From Mesostigma viride (Eukaryota > Streptophyta > Mesostigmatophyceae > Mesostigmatales > Mesostigmataceae): a stretch of DNA of 64,000 nt. The stretch lies in NCBI GenBank assembly GCA_009746045.1, contig RPFO01000231.1, positions 477,388 to 541,387 of the forward strand. Reading direction: 5' to 3'. Every line of letters starts with the position of its first letter. The stretch's first letter is position 1. The position numbers and the translations under genes were made by a program. This document shows, piece after piece, positions 1 to 11,368 of this stretch. Under the pieces are notes generated by a model. That model saw nothing but the letters and a program-made list of their open reading frames with translations. It was not told the origin of the DNA and did no database searches.

Positions 1-942
1 AAGCCTGCCCTGCCTCAGAAACGGCGTCGAAAAGCAGTTGTGCTTTCAGATTCGGACGATGAGGAGGAGAAGGAGGAGGAGGATGGCGGCGGAGAGGAGG
101 AGGACGGGGGAAAGGAGCGCGTTGCTTCCAAGAAGTTACCCAAGACCGCGAAGACTGCCAAGGTTGCCGAGCCCGCCAAACCCGCCCCGGCGCCTGCCCC
201 CCACCCCCAGACGGGGTCTACCTGCGAGCAGAGGTCGAAGGAAAAGGCCAAAAAGGGTAAGAAAAAATCTGCGAGTGAATTCTGGTATGTAGAGTGTTTT
301 GATTTTTCACGGTTGGCAGTCCGATTTCTACTAACTCGATTTTAGTCATGCGTTGATGGCATGATCGGTTTGCTCGCAGGTAATGAGGATGTGGAGCAGT
401 TACTTCGCTTGGCTAATGTGGCGGTGGGCTTCGGACCAGCGGCTGTACATGCTGACACTTCCGGACGGGAGGAGCCTAAGGGGGCGGAAGACAGTCAGGC
501 GGGCGATGAGGATGATGACAAGCCCACGTTGGAAATGAGACTTATGGACGGGGAAATGGGGTTCGGAGCACCAGAGGCCTTTTGGTGTGATGGGTGGACT
601 TTAGCCATTATGCAAGCAGGGAACAAGGATACGGCTACGCCAATGTATGCCAAGCTAGAAGACGTCATGCTTTATGGGCAGGTGTCTGGATACGACACCA
701 AGTGGAGGGACGTCGCATTTAAGTTTTTCGCTGAGGGGGAGAAGGGAGGGAAGTTGAAGAACAAGTTGTGGTGGATGCCGCTGGACTACGCGATGAAGGT
801 GGTAAAGCTGACGGATGGCAAGAGCTGGAAGGATGTGGAAGTCTGGGCGCCTGCAAAGGAGATCGATAAGAAGAGGAGGAACTCGAAAACGGAACAGCAG
901 ATCGCGGAAGCGAAATTACGGAAGAGGCCCTCGAAAGTGTGA
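1..942 (+). CDS. Unrecognised acidic/lysine-rich protein, 3' part, two exons
   Basis: The gene enters the window already open in frame 1. I read join(1..256, 380..942). The intron (257-379) has a GTAAGA donor and a CTCGCAG acceptor and keeps the frame: one base (256) plus GT at 380-381 completes a Gly codon. The first exon encodes a basic stretch, then an acidic run (SDSDDEEEKEEED) and a Pro/Ala/Lys-rich linker, suggesting a nuclear disordered region. The second exon is a more ordered segment rich in Trp and aromatics (FWCDGW, KLWWMPLDY) and ends with a basic tail (RKRPSKV) and TGA at 940-942. I recognise no family. An intron-retaining reading stops at 343-345. The splice choice is inferred from phase and consensus. 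Confidence 0.55.
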
Positions 943-1237
943 GGGAAAGTTAGCACTTGGACATGCGCTGGCAATGCTCGTCCTATGGTTAATACAAAGG
1001 TTAGGATGATGTCGAGTCTCTCCACGTAAAATTTACATGAATTACTAACTTTCAAGCCTCTCGATGTGGAATGTACGCTCAAATTGACGTGAATTAAGCA
1101 TTATGACACCAAATTAGCTCGAAAATACGCGATCGGACGCCAAATTCGCGCGAAAAAAAGATATCGGACGATTGAAACTAGCGTTTTTTTCTTGCAAAAT
1201 GCGCCAAAAATGACCCCATTCCGCGTGGGACCACCCT
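943..1237. other. Intergenic, nothing recognised
   Basis: Moderately AT-rich sequence between the first gene's stop and the start of homology to LINE-B. I see no ORF, repeat or signal that I can support. Confidence 0.5.
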
Positions 1238-1909
1238 GGCGCCGAGGCGTGGACACTCGATCACGGACACACTGGCAGCTAAGCTAGACGGCACGGTTTA
1301 CAGGATGCTCCGACAGGTCCTGAATGTAGGGTTTTCCCAGCGTAGGTCATTAGAGTCTTTGTATCAGGGTATGCCTCGTATTTCGGACGAGATTAGGCAG
1401 CGTAGGATATCATTTGTAGGTCGACATCTTGCTCGCACCAGCCAGGTCGACACTACCCAAGGTTGGTCTGGCCGGCTCCCAGCAGCTTGGCCAACCAGGG
1501 CGGCATATCTTCACCTGGCCTGGCCCAAAGGACATTCCCAGGAAGCTAGGTAAACCTGCCATGAACTACACCCAGATGTTGCTGGCCGACCTAGTCGGGT
1601 CCCAGCCCAGTTCGAACACCGCATCCACTCCCTCTCCCTTCTTTGTTGGACTGCCATGCAGAACAAGAAGCGGTGGCAGAAGATTGTCCAGCCAGGCTCA
1701 CACGCCAGCCCTAGCTGTGGGCAAGCCCCCCCAAGAGGAAGGAGCGTTTTGCTGAGTAGTGTAGTTAGTCAATTTTCTAGACTACTTGATAGCTTAGAAT
1801 TAGGATTAGGTCGATTAAGCGGCTTCTCCCACCTCCACTCTCCCAAGGAGATCACGTGCTGCATGATCTCCCAACCGAGGCGTGTTATAATTTAATTTTT
1901 AATTTTTAA
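1238..1909 (+). mobile_element. LINE-B, 5'-truncated copy (3' end of ORF2 plus 3' UTR)
   Basis: This stretch matches, in inverted orientation, the 3' part of the LINE at 2027-4918, from the end of the RT region through the 3' UTR. The open stretch at 1305-1553 encodes the typical non-LTR ORF2 C-terminus (MLRQVLNVGF, then a GRHLARTSQVD segment, equivalent to GHLARTDQVD in LINE-A). The 3' UTR runs through a TTAGAATTAGGATTAGG-like segment to an A/T-rich tail at about 1887-1909. It is tail-to-tail with its minus-strand partner, separated by about 120 bp. It is too short to be active. Confidence 0.8.
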
Positions 1910-2393
1910 TGGCAGACTTAAGTTAATTAGCGTCTGGTGTCTAGAAGGTTCCATGTGCACAACGCATACTGCATTGCCATACACGCATTGCCATACGTGG
2001 GTTGTACTTGTAACGACATTGCAGGATAAAAAAAATAAAAATAAATTAAATTGTAATGCAATGACATGCCTCCGTGGGGAGATAATGTAGCACATATTCC
2101 TTGATGGGGGGTGGAGGTGGAGGAAGCCGCGTAATCGAACTAACCTAACTCTAAGCTATCTAGTACGTCTATAAAATCCTAACTACACTACACTACTCAG
2201 CAAAACGCCCCCTCCTCTGAGGGGAGGTGGCTTGCCCACAGGGGCTGGCGTGTGAGCCTGGACAATCTTCTGCCACCGCTTCTTGTTCTGCATGGCAGTC
2301 CAACAAAGAAGGGAGAGGGAGTGGATGCGGTGTTCAAACTGAGCTCGGACCACTAGGTCGGCCAGCAACATCTGGGTGTAGTTCATGGCAGGT

Positions 2394-4918
2394 TTACCTA
2401 GCTTCCTGGGAATGTCCTTGGGGCCAGGCCAGGTCAAGATATGCCGCCCTGGTTGGCCAAGCCGCTGCGGGCCGGCCAGACCAAGGGCGGTGTCGACCTG
2501 GCTGGTGCGAGCAAGATGTCCTACAAATGCTATCCTGGCGCTGCCTAATCTCGTCCGAAATACGAGGCATACCCTGATACAAAGACTCTAATGACCTACG
2601 CTGGGAAAACCCTACATTGAGGACCTGTCGTCCGGAGCATCCTGTAAACCGTGCCGTCCGGAGCTTAGCTGCCAGCCGTGTGTCCGTGAGTCTCCACGCC
2701 TCGGCGCCACACGTAAGCACCGTGAGGACGAGGACCTTGAAGAGCATGCGCTTGCGGTGCTCGCCCACGGGCCCTTCGAGCGCCAGTAGGTGTTGAGCGA
2801 ACGGAGCCTGGCCCAGGCCAGGCCGATACGGATGTCCACATCGTCGGCGGTGTCAGGGAGCATGCTCCCCAGCAGTTTGAAGCGGTCACGGAACGGGACA
2901 TGAGCGCCAGTAGGTGTTGAGCGAACGGAGCCTGGCCCAGGCCAGGCCGATACGGATGTCCTGACATCGTCGGCGGTGTCAGGGAGCATGCTCCCCAGCA
3001 GTTTGAAGCGGTCACGCGGAACGGGACCTCCGTCCCGTCGAGCAGGCGCGGCAGCGGTGGGCGGCTGCTGGAGGCCCCATTCACCATCGCCTCAGTTTTG
3101 ACACTAATCTCCACCCCACCGCCCTGGCCTCCAAGCCCAGACAGTCCAGCCAGGTCTGAATCTGCTCGGGGCACGCGATGAGGGTGGTGTCGTCCGCATA
3201 AATCAGGTCGGCCAGGCGGTAGCCGGCCCACGCCAACCCCGCCGTGCTCGCACTCGTTAAGGATGTCCAAGCCGGGCTCGAACCGCCGAGCAGTACTTAA
3301 AGCGCTCACGTGCCCGGCGCATGACGTGATCCACGACAATAATGAACAGGTATGGGGACAGGACACAACCTTGCCATGTGCACCCCGTGATGAAGGGGGA
3401 ATGGTGGGGTGGTGCCTTGGCAGGCACCAGTCCGCAGTCCACACTACGGCCTGTGAGCCCTCATACAGTCGACGAATGGCAGCAGTAAACGCTGGAGGTA
3501 CCCGATCCAGAGCTAGGATGGCCCAAAGAGCCTCCCAGAGGACCGTGTCAAAGGCCTTGATGTAGTCGACAAAAATGAAGACCAGCGGCAAACCATCAGG
3601 GCATGCAAAGGCGACGCACCTCCTCCATCAACCGGCGCGCGACAAATACAGCCATGACAGTGTTACGACCTCGGCGAAAACCCATCTGAGACTCACCCAG
3701 GTGTGGGTCCAGTGCGGCGCGGAGCCTGTGCAGCATCATGCGCATGAAGACCTTCAGCGCGGCGCTCTGGAGGCAGACACCCCGATAGTTACCAGGGTCA
3801 GCAGCAGAGCCCTTCTTGTACAGCATGACGCGGATGGCCGTCTGCCACTCAGCAGGCCGAGGCTCGTTAGAGAGCAGAACACGGTTGCAGAACGCCAGCA
3901 GAAGATCCCTAACCGCCAGGTCAGGGGTCTTCAGCAGCTCAGCAGAAAGGTGGTCGGCACCGACCGCCGCGTCGTACCGCAGGCGGGCAAGGGCGCCGTC
4001 CAATTCCTTCAAAGTGAAGGGGTGGGACGACGTCGTTGGTGGCAAGGCAGCCCTCCTGCAAGGCGGGGACTTGGTAGTCCGCGGCCGAGGAGGGGGGCGC
4101 CGGCGGCGGGGGGGGTCCTGCAACACTGAGACGGGCGGCCGTCTCGGGGTGAAGCGGCGGGGGGGGGGCGCGAGCCCCCCCTGTCAAGGAAACATTGTGG
4201 GCCAACCAGCGGTCAAGGCTGACAGGCGCCGTGCCGTCCCCCGTGACAGTGCTCCACCGGGGTACGCTGCCGCCGGCCGCCGAGGCGGTCGAGGTGGTAC
4301 CACATGTCCTTGCCCTGGTTGCGAGCTTGGCAGGCCTTGGCATCTGCGATGCACTGGGCCGCCTCTGCGTCCTGAGCGTGCTCGTAGGCCTCCACGAGGG
4401 CGGCCTTGAGCACCGGTTTCTGCAGCGGGTCCCGGTTACGCTTGAGGCGGTGCCGGGCGGCCAAGACCTTGGGGTCCTGGCGGTAGAGCGAGCCGGGGCG
4501 GCGGCGGGGCATGACCGGCAGGTGCCGGGCCGCCAGCAACGGGGCGCGGGCCGCAAAGCCCGCAAAAATGGCGGCGTTGGGAGCACCCTTGTTCAGCTTG
4601 TCGACGTCCGCCCGGGCGTCCAGGGCCGACAGGTACTCCAGTCGGCACGGGTTTCGCTCGCGCTCGGCGTCCGTCCAGTCCTCAGGATCTCCCCGGACCG
4701 GGCGTAGAGCAGACCAGTCAGGGCGGGCCACAGGGTTGCGGCGCTCGGGGGCATGGAACCGGAGCCGAATGGTCGCGCGCACCAACCGGTGGCCAGAGCA
4801 CACCGTGGGCGTGTCGAACACTCGGGTGTCCAGAACCGAAGTGCACGTGGGCTGCCATACCACCACGTAGTCCAGGCAGGCCTGACGCCCGTTAGGGCCC
4901 TGAAAAGTGAGCAAGTCC
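2394..4918 (-). pseudogene. LINE-B ORF2 remnant: endonuclease C-terminal half + reverse transcriptase
   Basis: Reading downward from 4918, the fragment begins with the end of an APE endonuclease (ACLDYVVVWQP; SGHRLVRATIRLRF, equivalent to the SDHR catalytic region). It then enters RT: GNYRGVCLQSAALK, SQMGFRRGRNTVMA, motif A FVDYIKAFDTVLW (about 3560), motif B TWQGCVLSPYLFIIVVDH (about 3370) and a DLIYADDTTL-like motif C reachable only in another frame near 3200. Several frameshifts separate these blocks (about 4250, 4030, 3590, 3400 and 3250). The longest frame-neutral damage is a tandem duplication at 2778-3027. The normal role would be nicking target DNA and copying the element RNA; this copy cannot do so. 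Confidence 0.8.
2778..3027. repeat. 124-bp tandem duplication inside LINE-B ORF2
   Basis: The block starting GAGCGCCAGTAGG at 2778 is repeated at 2902. The second unit carries two extra bases before ACATCGTCGG. It duplicates the region encoding FKLLGSMLPDTADDV. Confidence 0.85.
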
Positions 4919-5234
4919 TGTGAGGGACAGGATAAGGTTTCTAGGCATCTGTAGAAGGTTGGCGCTGTAAATGTATAAATTAAAGCAATAAACAGCGGCC
5001 AAGGAGCCGCAGCCATTGCAACCCAACCATTCCAAAGTCATTCGCAACTGGTTGACCCGAAGAAACCCTCGAACCCAACTTAAGGCGTGAATGGACTGCA
5101 AGCTAACTCTAAGCAAATAATCTAAGCTACAAAAATCCTAGCTACGCTACTAAGCAAAGCGCCCCTTCCTCCTGGACCATAAACTAAAATTAAGACAACT
5201 AGCGCAGGCCGGAATTCTGGAGAGTCCGGACCAT
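4919..5234. other. Flank of LINE-B, no gene
   Basis: AT-richer flank with a copy of the short motif CGAACCCAACTTAAGGCGTG (about 5067), which also recurs near 12383-12440. No coding sequence is recognised. Confidence 0.4.
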
Positions 5235-5349
5235 AAGTATGTAAGTAAGTACTTGCGTGTCATGCGCAAAGGCATGCCACGGAGTACTATGCTAATCTCA
5301 TTAGAAAAATAATTACACAATTAAACAAATATCGTCTGCATCATCCCCG
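5235..5349 (-). mobile_element. LINE-C 3' end with (ACTT)n tail, minus orientation
   Basis: This is an inverted copy of 10198-10316: the same 3' UTR (ATGATGCAGACGATATTTGTT and GTGGCATGCCTTTGCGCATG) ending in a short (AAGT)n/(ACTT)n tail. The copy ends where the homology stops, at CATCATCCCC. Only the 3' UTR is present. Confidence 0.7.
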
Positions 5350-6461
5350 TCCAGGACCATGGTAGCTCCAGCCGCTTGTCAAGTCGTTCAGGATGATGGA
5401 AACACATGAGTGAAGGTGGAAATGCTATCCGCATACGAACTCATTCAGGTGGATGGAAGTAAGTACGTTAGTATGTGAGTGAACATGCACTGAAGGCATG
5501 CCACTGAGTACCCGGTGAGGTACTTTTCTGCGTGATACGCGGATCGTGGCTGGAAACGAGATGGTGATCGGATAGCAAATAGTTTATGTGTGAGTTATGT
5601 CATGCTCAACAGGTAGACAATCCATAGTTAGATACAAGGTAGACAATTAGTTCTTTAAATTACCCAAATTTTTACACTTCACCACACGCAATCGACATTC
5701 ATGCAGCACTGCTGCATATGAAGTGCTGCATATATACAGGGGGTGTCAGGTCATCATGCCTATGCTGGTCTCCCAAATATTTAAGCGAGACAACTACAAA
5801 TCTTCCAGGAATAATTTTCTCACTTAAATTATGGTTGAAGGAAAAGGCTTCCGCCAACCGAATGACGCGATGACCCCATGAGAGGGACGCATTGCTAGGG
5901 TACCAAAGAGGGGGAAAATTTTAGGGACCCAAAAAAGGACCAACGCAGGATCCTGCAAACTACCAAGTAAAATTAAGAAGAGGCATACCCCCATCGGTGT
6001 GGAACACTCACTAGTCAAGCTGACCATATCTAAATATATCAAAACCACATCTATCTATCTACATATATATATATATATATATCAAAACTCAGTATGTGCC
6101 TAGTACGCACAGGCAGGGTGGTACACCTCCGGCAATATGGATGTACCAATCCGGCAATAATGGATTCTCCCGATTTCTGGCCTGCGCTGGTTGTCTCATT
6201 GATAACAACTCAAAAAGTGGGCCGTGGAGGACAATCGCTGACGGGGAACTCTTGACTACACTAAGGAACCATCCGCTTTTTTAAAAGAAAGAAGAAGGGG
6301 ATTTAGAGAAAAAGAAGGCCACTATATGCCTTGAAAAGGTCACTATAACAGACAAGCTGTGGTGACCACTGCACTCTCCACCTCAGCTACAACTGTACAA
6401 GTGCCCACTCCACGGAAAAGCTGTCACCTCCTTCCGGTCGAGCCTTGCTGCCATGGATCCA
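5350..6461. other. Intergenic with dispersed repeat fragments
   Basis: 5355-5400 is an inverted match to about 12108-12165. 6161-6204 (TGGATTCTCCCGATTTCTGG...) is a direct match to 12168-12211. 6064-6081 is a short (AT)n run. These look like fragments of one dispersed, non-coding repeat family. No gene is supported. Confidence 0.5.
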
Positions 6462-7547
6462 TCATTCCAGGGCCACGGCCTCCCTGGCTGGCTGCGTGCC
6501 AGGTGCAAACACCCGGCGCGAGGATTGGGAGTCCTCGCTCTTGGTCCGCTCCGAAAATAGACGGTCGTGCTTGCGTTTCCGCTTGGCACGGTCCGCATCC
6601 TCGCCAGCTGGCAGGCCGGTGTCCATCTCAGCACGACAGCCTGGTACCGCCTCTTGTGATGGGCCCCTGGTATCCTCCTCCCGCGCCGCACCCTTGCCAC
6701 TGGCATCCGTGCTGTGCCGGGTCCCGCTGCCAGCGCCAGCGCCAGGACCACTGCCCCGCTCCTCCTCCGACAAATGACTGGCTGACAGCTGGCTCATGAG
6801 CGACCCAAAGCCCCGCTCCCCGAACCGCGCAAACTCACGGCCTTCCTCCAGAATGCCCATGTCTGCAGCAGGGAGGAGCCGTACAATCAGAAAACAGGAA
6901 GAGGAGTCAGCTCATAGCTTTCACCGGACGTTGGAAACGCGGTGGAAAGGCAGGGCGGCAAGCGTAGGCACACAGAGCGCGTCGCACTTACCTGCTTCGT
7001 TGTTCACGTCATACGCGGCGTCCCCAGAGGACAGACGCTCCACCATAGCGAGCAGGTGAGATTCCAGAGACTGGACCTCTCCAAATCCCTTGGGGGGAGG
7101 GAGGTAATTGTAGGCGTGAATGTTCTCTGGCACGTGCAAAAGCCCGCCGGCCCTGCTAACGGTCTCCGCGATCTTCTTCTTCCGATCTCGTCTTCCATCC
7201 CAAGAGACGGTTAGGAACACCGGGTCCGCAATGGACAATGACAGCTTGTCTCCCACGTGCAAACGCACGGAGCTTGACGGCTCGATGAAAATCAAATTGG
7301 CTGGGTCCGCGGCCTTAATCATGCACATGGTGTTTGTGCCGATATTCTTCACCTGCAGCGAAGGTTTCTTGTCGGCAGGTGACGCAGCCACAACTAACTG
7401 GTTGCGGCTAATGCTCAGATCAAATAGCTGGGAGGACGCATTCCGTCCTATAACGCGTGTTGCCCCTCGCGGTACCACAAACTTAGTCCCATCGTTGAAG
7501 AGTCCCAAAAGCTCCATCGAAAAACAGCGCCTACAGACTGCGAGCAC
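6462..7547 (-). CDS. FHA-domain protein, two exons
   Basis: Read as complement(join(6462..6862, 6992..7547)). The donor (GCAG|GTAAGT) and acceptor (CTGCTGCAG|AC) agree in phase, giving 318 codons from the first ATG. An internal ATG at 7517 gives 308 and starts just before the domain, so it may be the true start. Residues about 15-120 form a forkhead-associated fold: a GRNASSQLFDLSISRNQL segment holds the Gly-Arg and Ser-Arg-Asn residues expected to bind phosphothreonine, followed by N-T-rich turns. The second exon is Ser/Glu/Gly-rich with a basic cluster (RAKRKRKH) that could be a nuclear signal. FHA proteins read phosphothreonine, often in DNA-damage or RNA-processing pathways; which one is unknown here. 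The family call is firm, the function is not. Confidence 0.7.
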
Positions 7548-8439
7548 GGGCGATTGCCATCATTCTCTCGCAGAGAAACCAAGAGGCGGCTTGTCTTCAG
7601 CTATCGCGGCGCCTGACAAGCAGCATGACGCCTCCTGAAATTCGTGTTGGTTTTATGGTCGCTGGCAGACACTAGGCGACCACCGTTTTATCTGCGGTTC
7701 CGCTTACAGCACTGTAGATAGCAGCTGATGTGAACATGCGACCACCGTTTTCATTACAATGAAGCCAGTAGTGTTGTCACGGAAATACGTGTAATGCCAT
7801 GGACACATTTTGATCAGAGGGTCAATAAAGAGATCTTCTGTGTCAGAATAACCGACAGCGGCTGAAGTTTGCATAACGGGGGGGCGGGTGGCTTGGAGCC
7901 TGGAGGCCCCGTGAACTGCCGCCAGGAATCTGGTACGGAATTACTTGACATGACGCCACACGCATGCATCCTTTAATGATTATTCGGGTGGACTAAGCAA
8001 CTTCGTAGCTAGAGGATTCTCTGGACTAGTAAGCGTGGATGTCAGCTTGTCAGAGCATCCAAATCGGACTCCTGGTAAACCACCTGATTTAGTTCAGAGA
8101 GTTTATGTAGTTTCTTAGGACGGCTACTACCTATTGGAGTTCTCCTACAATGTTACTTGGGGAAAATGCTGACACGACCGTCCTTATGCGTGTGCCCACC
8201 GAATGCCATGCATCGGGCGCAGCCTTGGGCACGTGGGCAATGTTGACACTTGCGGGCTCGGATGCTCCCGCAATTACTGCAGTCGCCATCATGGGCACTT
8301 TGCTAACGCTACTGCATTACCAGCCCGAATCGTAACCGATTGTTCACGATGGTTTTTAATATGTTTAGATACAGCAGATCGTATAATGTGTCAACCCAAC
8401 GATCCTGCCCTTCCCAAAGGTGGCCATGATACCGTCCTA
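7548..8439. other. Intergenic upstream of the FHA gene
   Basis: Holds the likely promoter of the minus-strand FHA gene. Only short unrelated ORFs occur; none shows a recognisable domain or splice structure. Confidence 0.4.
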
Positions 8440-8628
8440 CACCCCCAGCCCCACGTTTAAGATTGGGGTCCGACCAATCCAGGGCTCACTATCTTAAATA
8501 AATAATAATACTGTGATTCGATTCTACTAATTTATAATACATTATAGTAATATTCTACTACAAGTAGATGTCATATCCAGGGTCTCATAATCTTAAACCT
8601 GGGAATCTAAACGTGGGGCTGGGGGGGA
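8440..8628. mobile_element. Candidate MITE with ~20-bp inverted repeats and TA flanks
   Basis: The left end CACCCCCAGCCCCACGTTT is mirrored by AAACGTGGGGCTGGGGGGG at the right end, with AAGATT-type inner continuation on both sides. The interior is AT-rich and non-coding. TA occurs immediately outside both ends (8438-8439 and 8629-8630), as expected for a Tc1/mariner-type target. The length (189 bp) suits a MITE. No transposase is attached. Confidence 0.5.
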
Positions 8629-9819
8629 TACTCACGTTGTGCCATTATACAGTACAGTGTCATGGGCTCTCAGGAATGGATCTGGCCTTTCTAGTGCATT
8701 CATTCACTGCCGAACTCTGCCAAAGGCCCAAATCAGATGATCACATGCATAGCTTAATAACGGATTTGTGCCCGTGGCGCTGATATTCCCTGGAACCGCA
8801 TAGCATTTCTGTGTCCACATCGATGACAGTCGTGACACCGTGTCAACGCTTCGCCAAGTTCATGTCGTGAGATTAATGATTTTTTATTTGTGGCACATTT
8901 CTTTGCGTGGCGAGGATATAATTATGCTGACGACTTTGACGACGTTGCTTGCGCCCCTGGTTCAAATGTTGCGCATCTATTCTCCAAGGTTCTTACAGCA
9001 GGTCATGGGCTTATCGACTCTGTTTGCGTTCGTCTTGCGACAGTGCCTCGCACGACGCCTGCAACGTGTTCCAGCCTGCAACACGCACGAGGGATGTGCG
9101 TCGCGAAGGGGGAATGTACCAGTTACTACTGTTGGTAGCTGCGCCAGTTGAGGAACGGCCGGGCAGTTTGCGTTTCCTTCCGAATTTGTTTACTTTAAGG
9201 CGATATCGGCAATACGGTACCGGCCTTCCCTTCGCTGTCGAGAAGTTTTGCCTCGCACTGTCCGAAACAACCATGCGTTGCTTTTTCAGATGCAGGGTAC
9301 ATCGTACATCGCCGGCCTGATACTGCGTTACGTTGCAGTAATGGATGGGAGGCTGGGTGATGAGGTTGTCTCGTTATTCTGGCTAGCGCCCGTGCTCGTC
9401 TATCAGGGCAGCAAATTGTCCATGAAACGAAGCAGAGGCCCGTTCTGATAAGTCAGTGGTGGCATACTAATGTTGTGAGTGTAAGTACTTACTTATATAC
9501 CATGCAGCTTGCATGATTCCACTGGTGCTAGCAGCGGGTCACGCGGAAAACTTGGTCTATGCATGCACATGGTCGGCATTCTAGCATCAAGCCGCATGTC
9601 CTTTATCTTATTTAAAAGTGAGACACCTTTCTTGAGACCTGAGTGAGACTTCTATTATGGCACAGACTACCCTCCACGCAGAAGGGCATTATTACCATGG
9701 TGCATACCAGTTTATTGATCATGTGAATTCCCAAAATCAAAAGTGTCGCCGCCAACTGTCTCTGGTGAAAAATAGTTAATAATCGGCGAAGCTAATAATC
9801 GGCGAATCTTCCCCCTTAG
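8629..9819. other. Intergenic, small ORFs of unknown status
   Basis: Several overlapping plus-strand ORFs lie between 8840 and 9450. One (8890-9138) encodes a Cys-containing 82-residue peptide ending CVAKGECTSYYCW, but I recognise no family. A (TAAGTACTTACTT)-like tract at about 9482-9496 resembles the LINE-C tail. Confidence 0.3.
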
Positions 9820-10316
9820 CACCAGAGAAGTCAGCTCACGGCGCTGCAGACCACGGCGAAGGCATCTGAGGCGCATGCTGCACTCCTCTCCCGCCTCAAC
9901 CAGGTGGAGGGGAAGTGCGGCGCGCTCATGAAGAAGCTTGAAGCCATCCGGGACTATCCGTACTCCGCGCCCGCATGATTGACAAGGTGAAATGGGCTGC
10001 CATCTGCGATAAGCACCTTCCTGAGGGGTATGATCCTGTTTTCTCCCCACGGGCCCCGCGGCCCGTTGCTAGCCAGCGTAGAAGTCCGCAGGTGGAGGTT
10101 ATTGGCCCTGAGGATAGCCGCTACACTACCGCCTCGTCTGCCATTACCGTAGAGGACAGCTCGGATGAGGATTACATCCCCATCTAGTGCTTAATGGTTG
10201 GGGAATGATGCAGACGATATTTGTTAAACTTTTGTGTAATTATTTTTTCTAATGAGATTAGCATAGTACTCCGTGGCATGCCTTTGCGCATGACACGCAA
10301 GTACTTACTTACTTAC
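9820..10316 (+). mobile_element. LINE-C fragment: end of an ORF, 3' UTR and (ACTT)n tail
   Basis: The open frame at 9975-10187 ends EDSSDEDYIPI and is followed by a 110-bp 3' UTR and (ACTT)n at about 10299-10317. The UTR and tail recur inverted at 5235-5349, and the coding segment EDSRYTTASSAITVEDSS recurs at 51851-51900. The upstream part (about 9830-9975) looks coding in another frame (LNQVEGKCGALMKKLEA), so the ORF is broken. It is probably the C-terminus of a retrotransposon protein; the clade is unknown. Confidence 0.55.
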
Positions 10317-10317
10317 T

Positions 10318-11040
10318 TGAAGCCATCACCGCCCACACCGAGGCCCTGGCCACACAGGTCCCAAAGATAGCGGAGCAGACGGCCACCATCGCATCCCAGC
10401 CCCCCTGGCAGGATGTTGGCGACCTCCCGCCGCTCTCCTATGCGGACCTGCTGCGGTCACCTACGCCTCAACCACCGACGCCATCGCCACGAAGCTCCAG
10501 GAGGACCACCGCCAGGCCAACCAACGGGAGGCCACCGACCGCGCTCGCCGCGAGTGCCGAGTGGTGCCGCGTCGTTTCCCCCAGAAGCCAGGTGAGACGT
10601 CAACCTCCCTTGCCGACGAGCTTAAGGACCAGCTCCTTACCCTCATGGGCCTGGTAGGTGAGGTAGAACTGCGTGGGTGCCACCGCCTTCCCCACTCACG
10701 GGACCAGGCGGCTCCCCCACCAGTCCTGCTCACCTTCCCCTCCCGTGAGGACAAGCAGCGGTTCCTCTCTCGTCGCAAGAGGTTGCACGACCTCACCTGG
10801 ACGCTGAACGACGACCTGACCCCCGCTCAGCAGCAGCAGCGACGCGACCTGTGGCCGGAATACCTCCGCCACAAGCAGGACCCCCAGAAGCCCAAGGTGT
10901 ACTGGAGGGGCGGGGACCTGATGATCAACCACAAGATGTGGATGCCCCCTGCGGGCTAGAATAGCTTGCATCAGTAATAGCCCTAGCTTGTATCCATTGG
11001 TAGTCACTGCCGCTATGGCAGCCATGCATGCTTAGAATGT
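10318..11040 (+). mobile_element. LINE ORF1 relic with 3' UTR
   Basis: Coding-like sequence starts EAITAHTEALATQ and, after a frame change near 10560, continues at 10561-10959 through LLTFPSREDKQRFLSRRKR, TWTLNDDLTPAQQQQRRDLW and VYWRGGDLMINHKMW. This is the RRM-plus-C-terminal-domain layout of a LINE ORF1 RNA-binding protein and parallels LINE-A ORF1 (EFHRKEDKLQVQKARR). The stop at 10957-10959 is followed directly by a non-coding 3' UTR, with no ORF2. The same 3' UTR follows the copy at 14820. Confidence 0.7.
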
Positions 11041-11368
11041 TTGCCTAGCTGTGCCAACATGCCTAGTCACGTGCACCGCTAACGCACCGTACACTACCAG
11101 CCATAGCCTTAGCCTAGTCCTTGTACAGCCGTGCTACGTCCTGGCTATCAGTGCCCAGATTTTTGGCGCCAAAAAATTCGGGGGTGTCCCGTCCCCTTAA
11201 TAATGCCCACGCTCCTTGTTATGACATGCTCACACGAGTCTTATTGCACCCACAGATCCTGCCGGATCGTTTAGCGTGTCCGATTGCAGCTGTGGCATGC
11301 CTCTAGCATGAAGGAGAAAGGGGGTCTCTGCCCTTCCTTCCCGGTTGTGCACATAGTAGTACATACAT
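11041..11368. other. Likely 3' UTR/flank of the ORF1 relic
   Basis: Sequence rich in CTAGC/TAGCC words, with no ORF support. It probably continues the 3' UTR of the preceding relic. Confidence 0.3.

Larger units (their letters stand above)
2027..4918 (-). mobile_element. LINE-B, 5'-truncated copy with EN C-terminal half and RT
   Basis: An APE-type non-LTR retrotransposon on the minus strand. It has an A/T-rich 3' tail near 2027-2050, a 3' UTR, ORF2, and an abrupt 5' end inside the endonuclease domain at about 4918, where the coding frame loses similarity. Loss of the 5' end is the usual result of incomplete target-primed reverse transcription. No ORF1 is attached. Confidence 0.8.

Noticed and set aside
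6462-7547. FHA gene as an NBS1 partner of the CtIP-like gene
   Set aside because: The FHA domain alone is not diagnostic, no BRCT follows, and the genes are about 38 kb apart.
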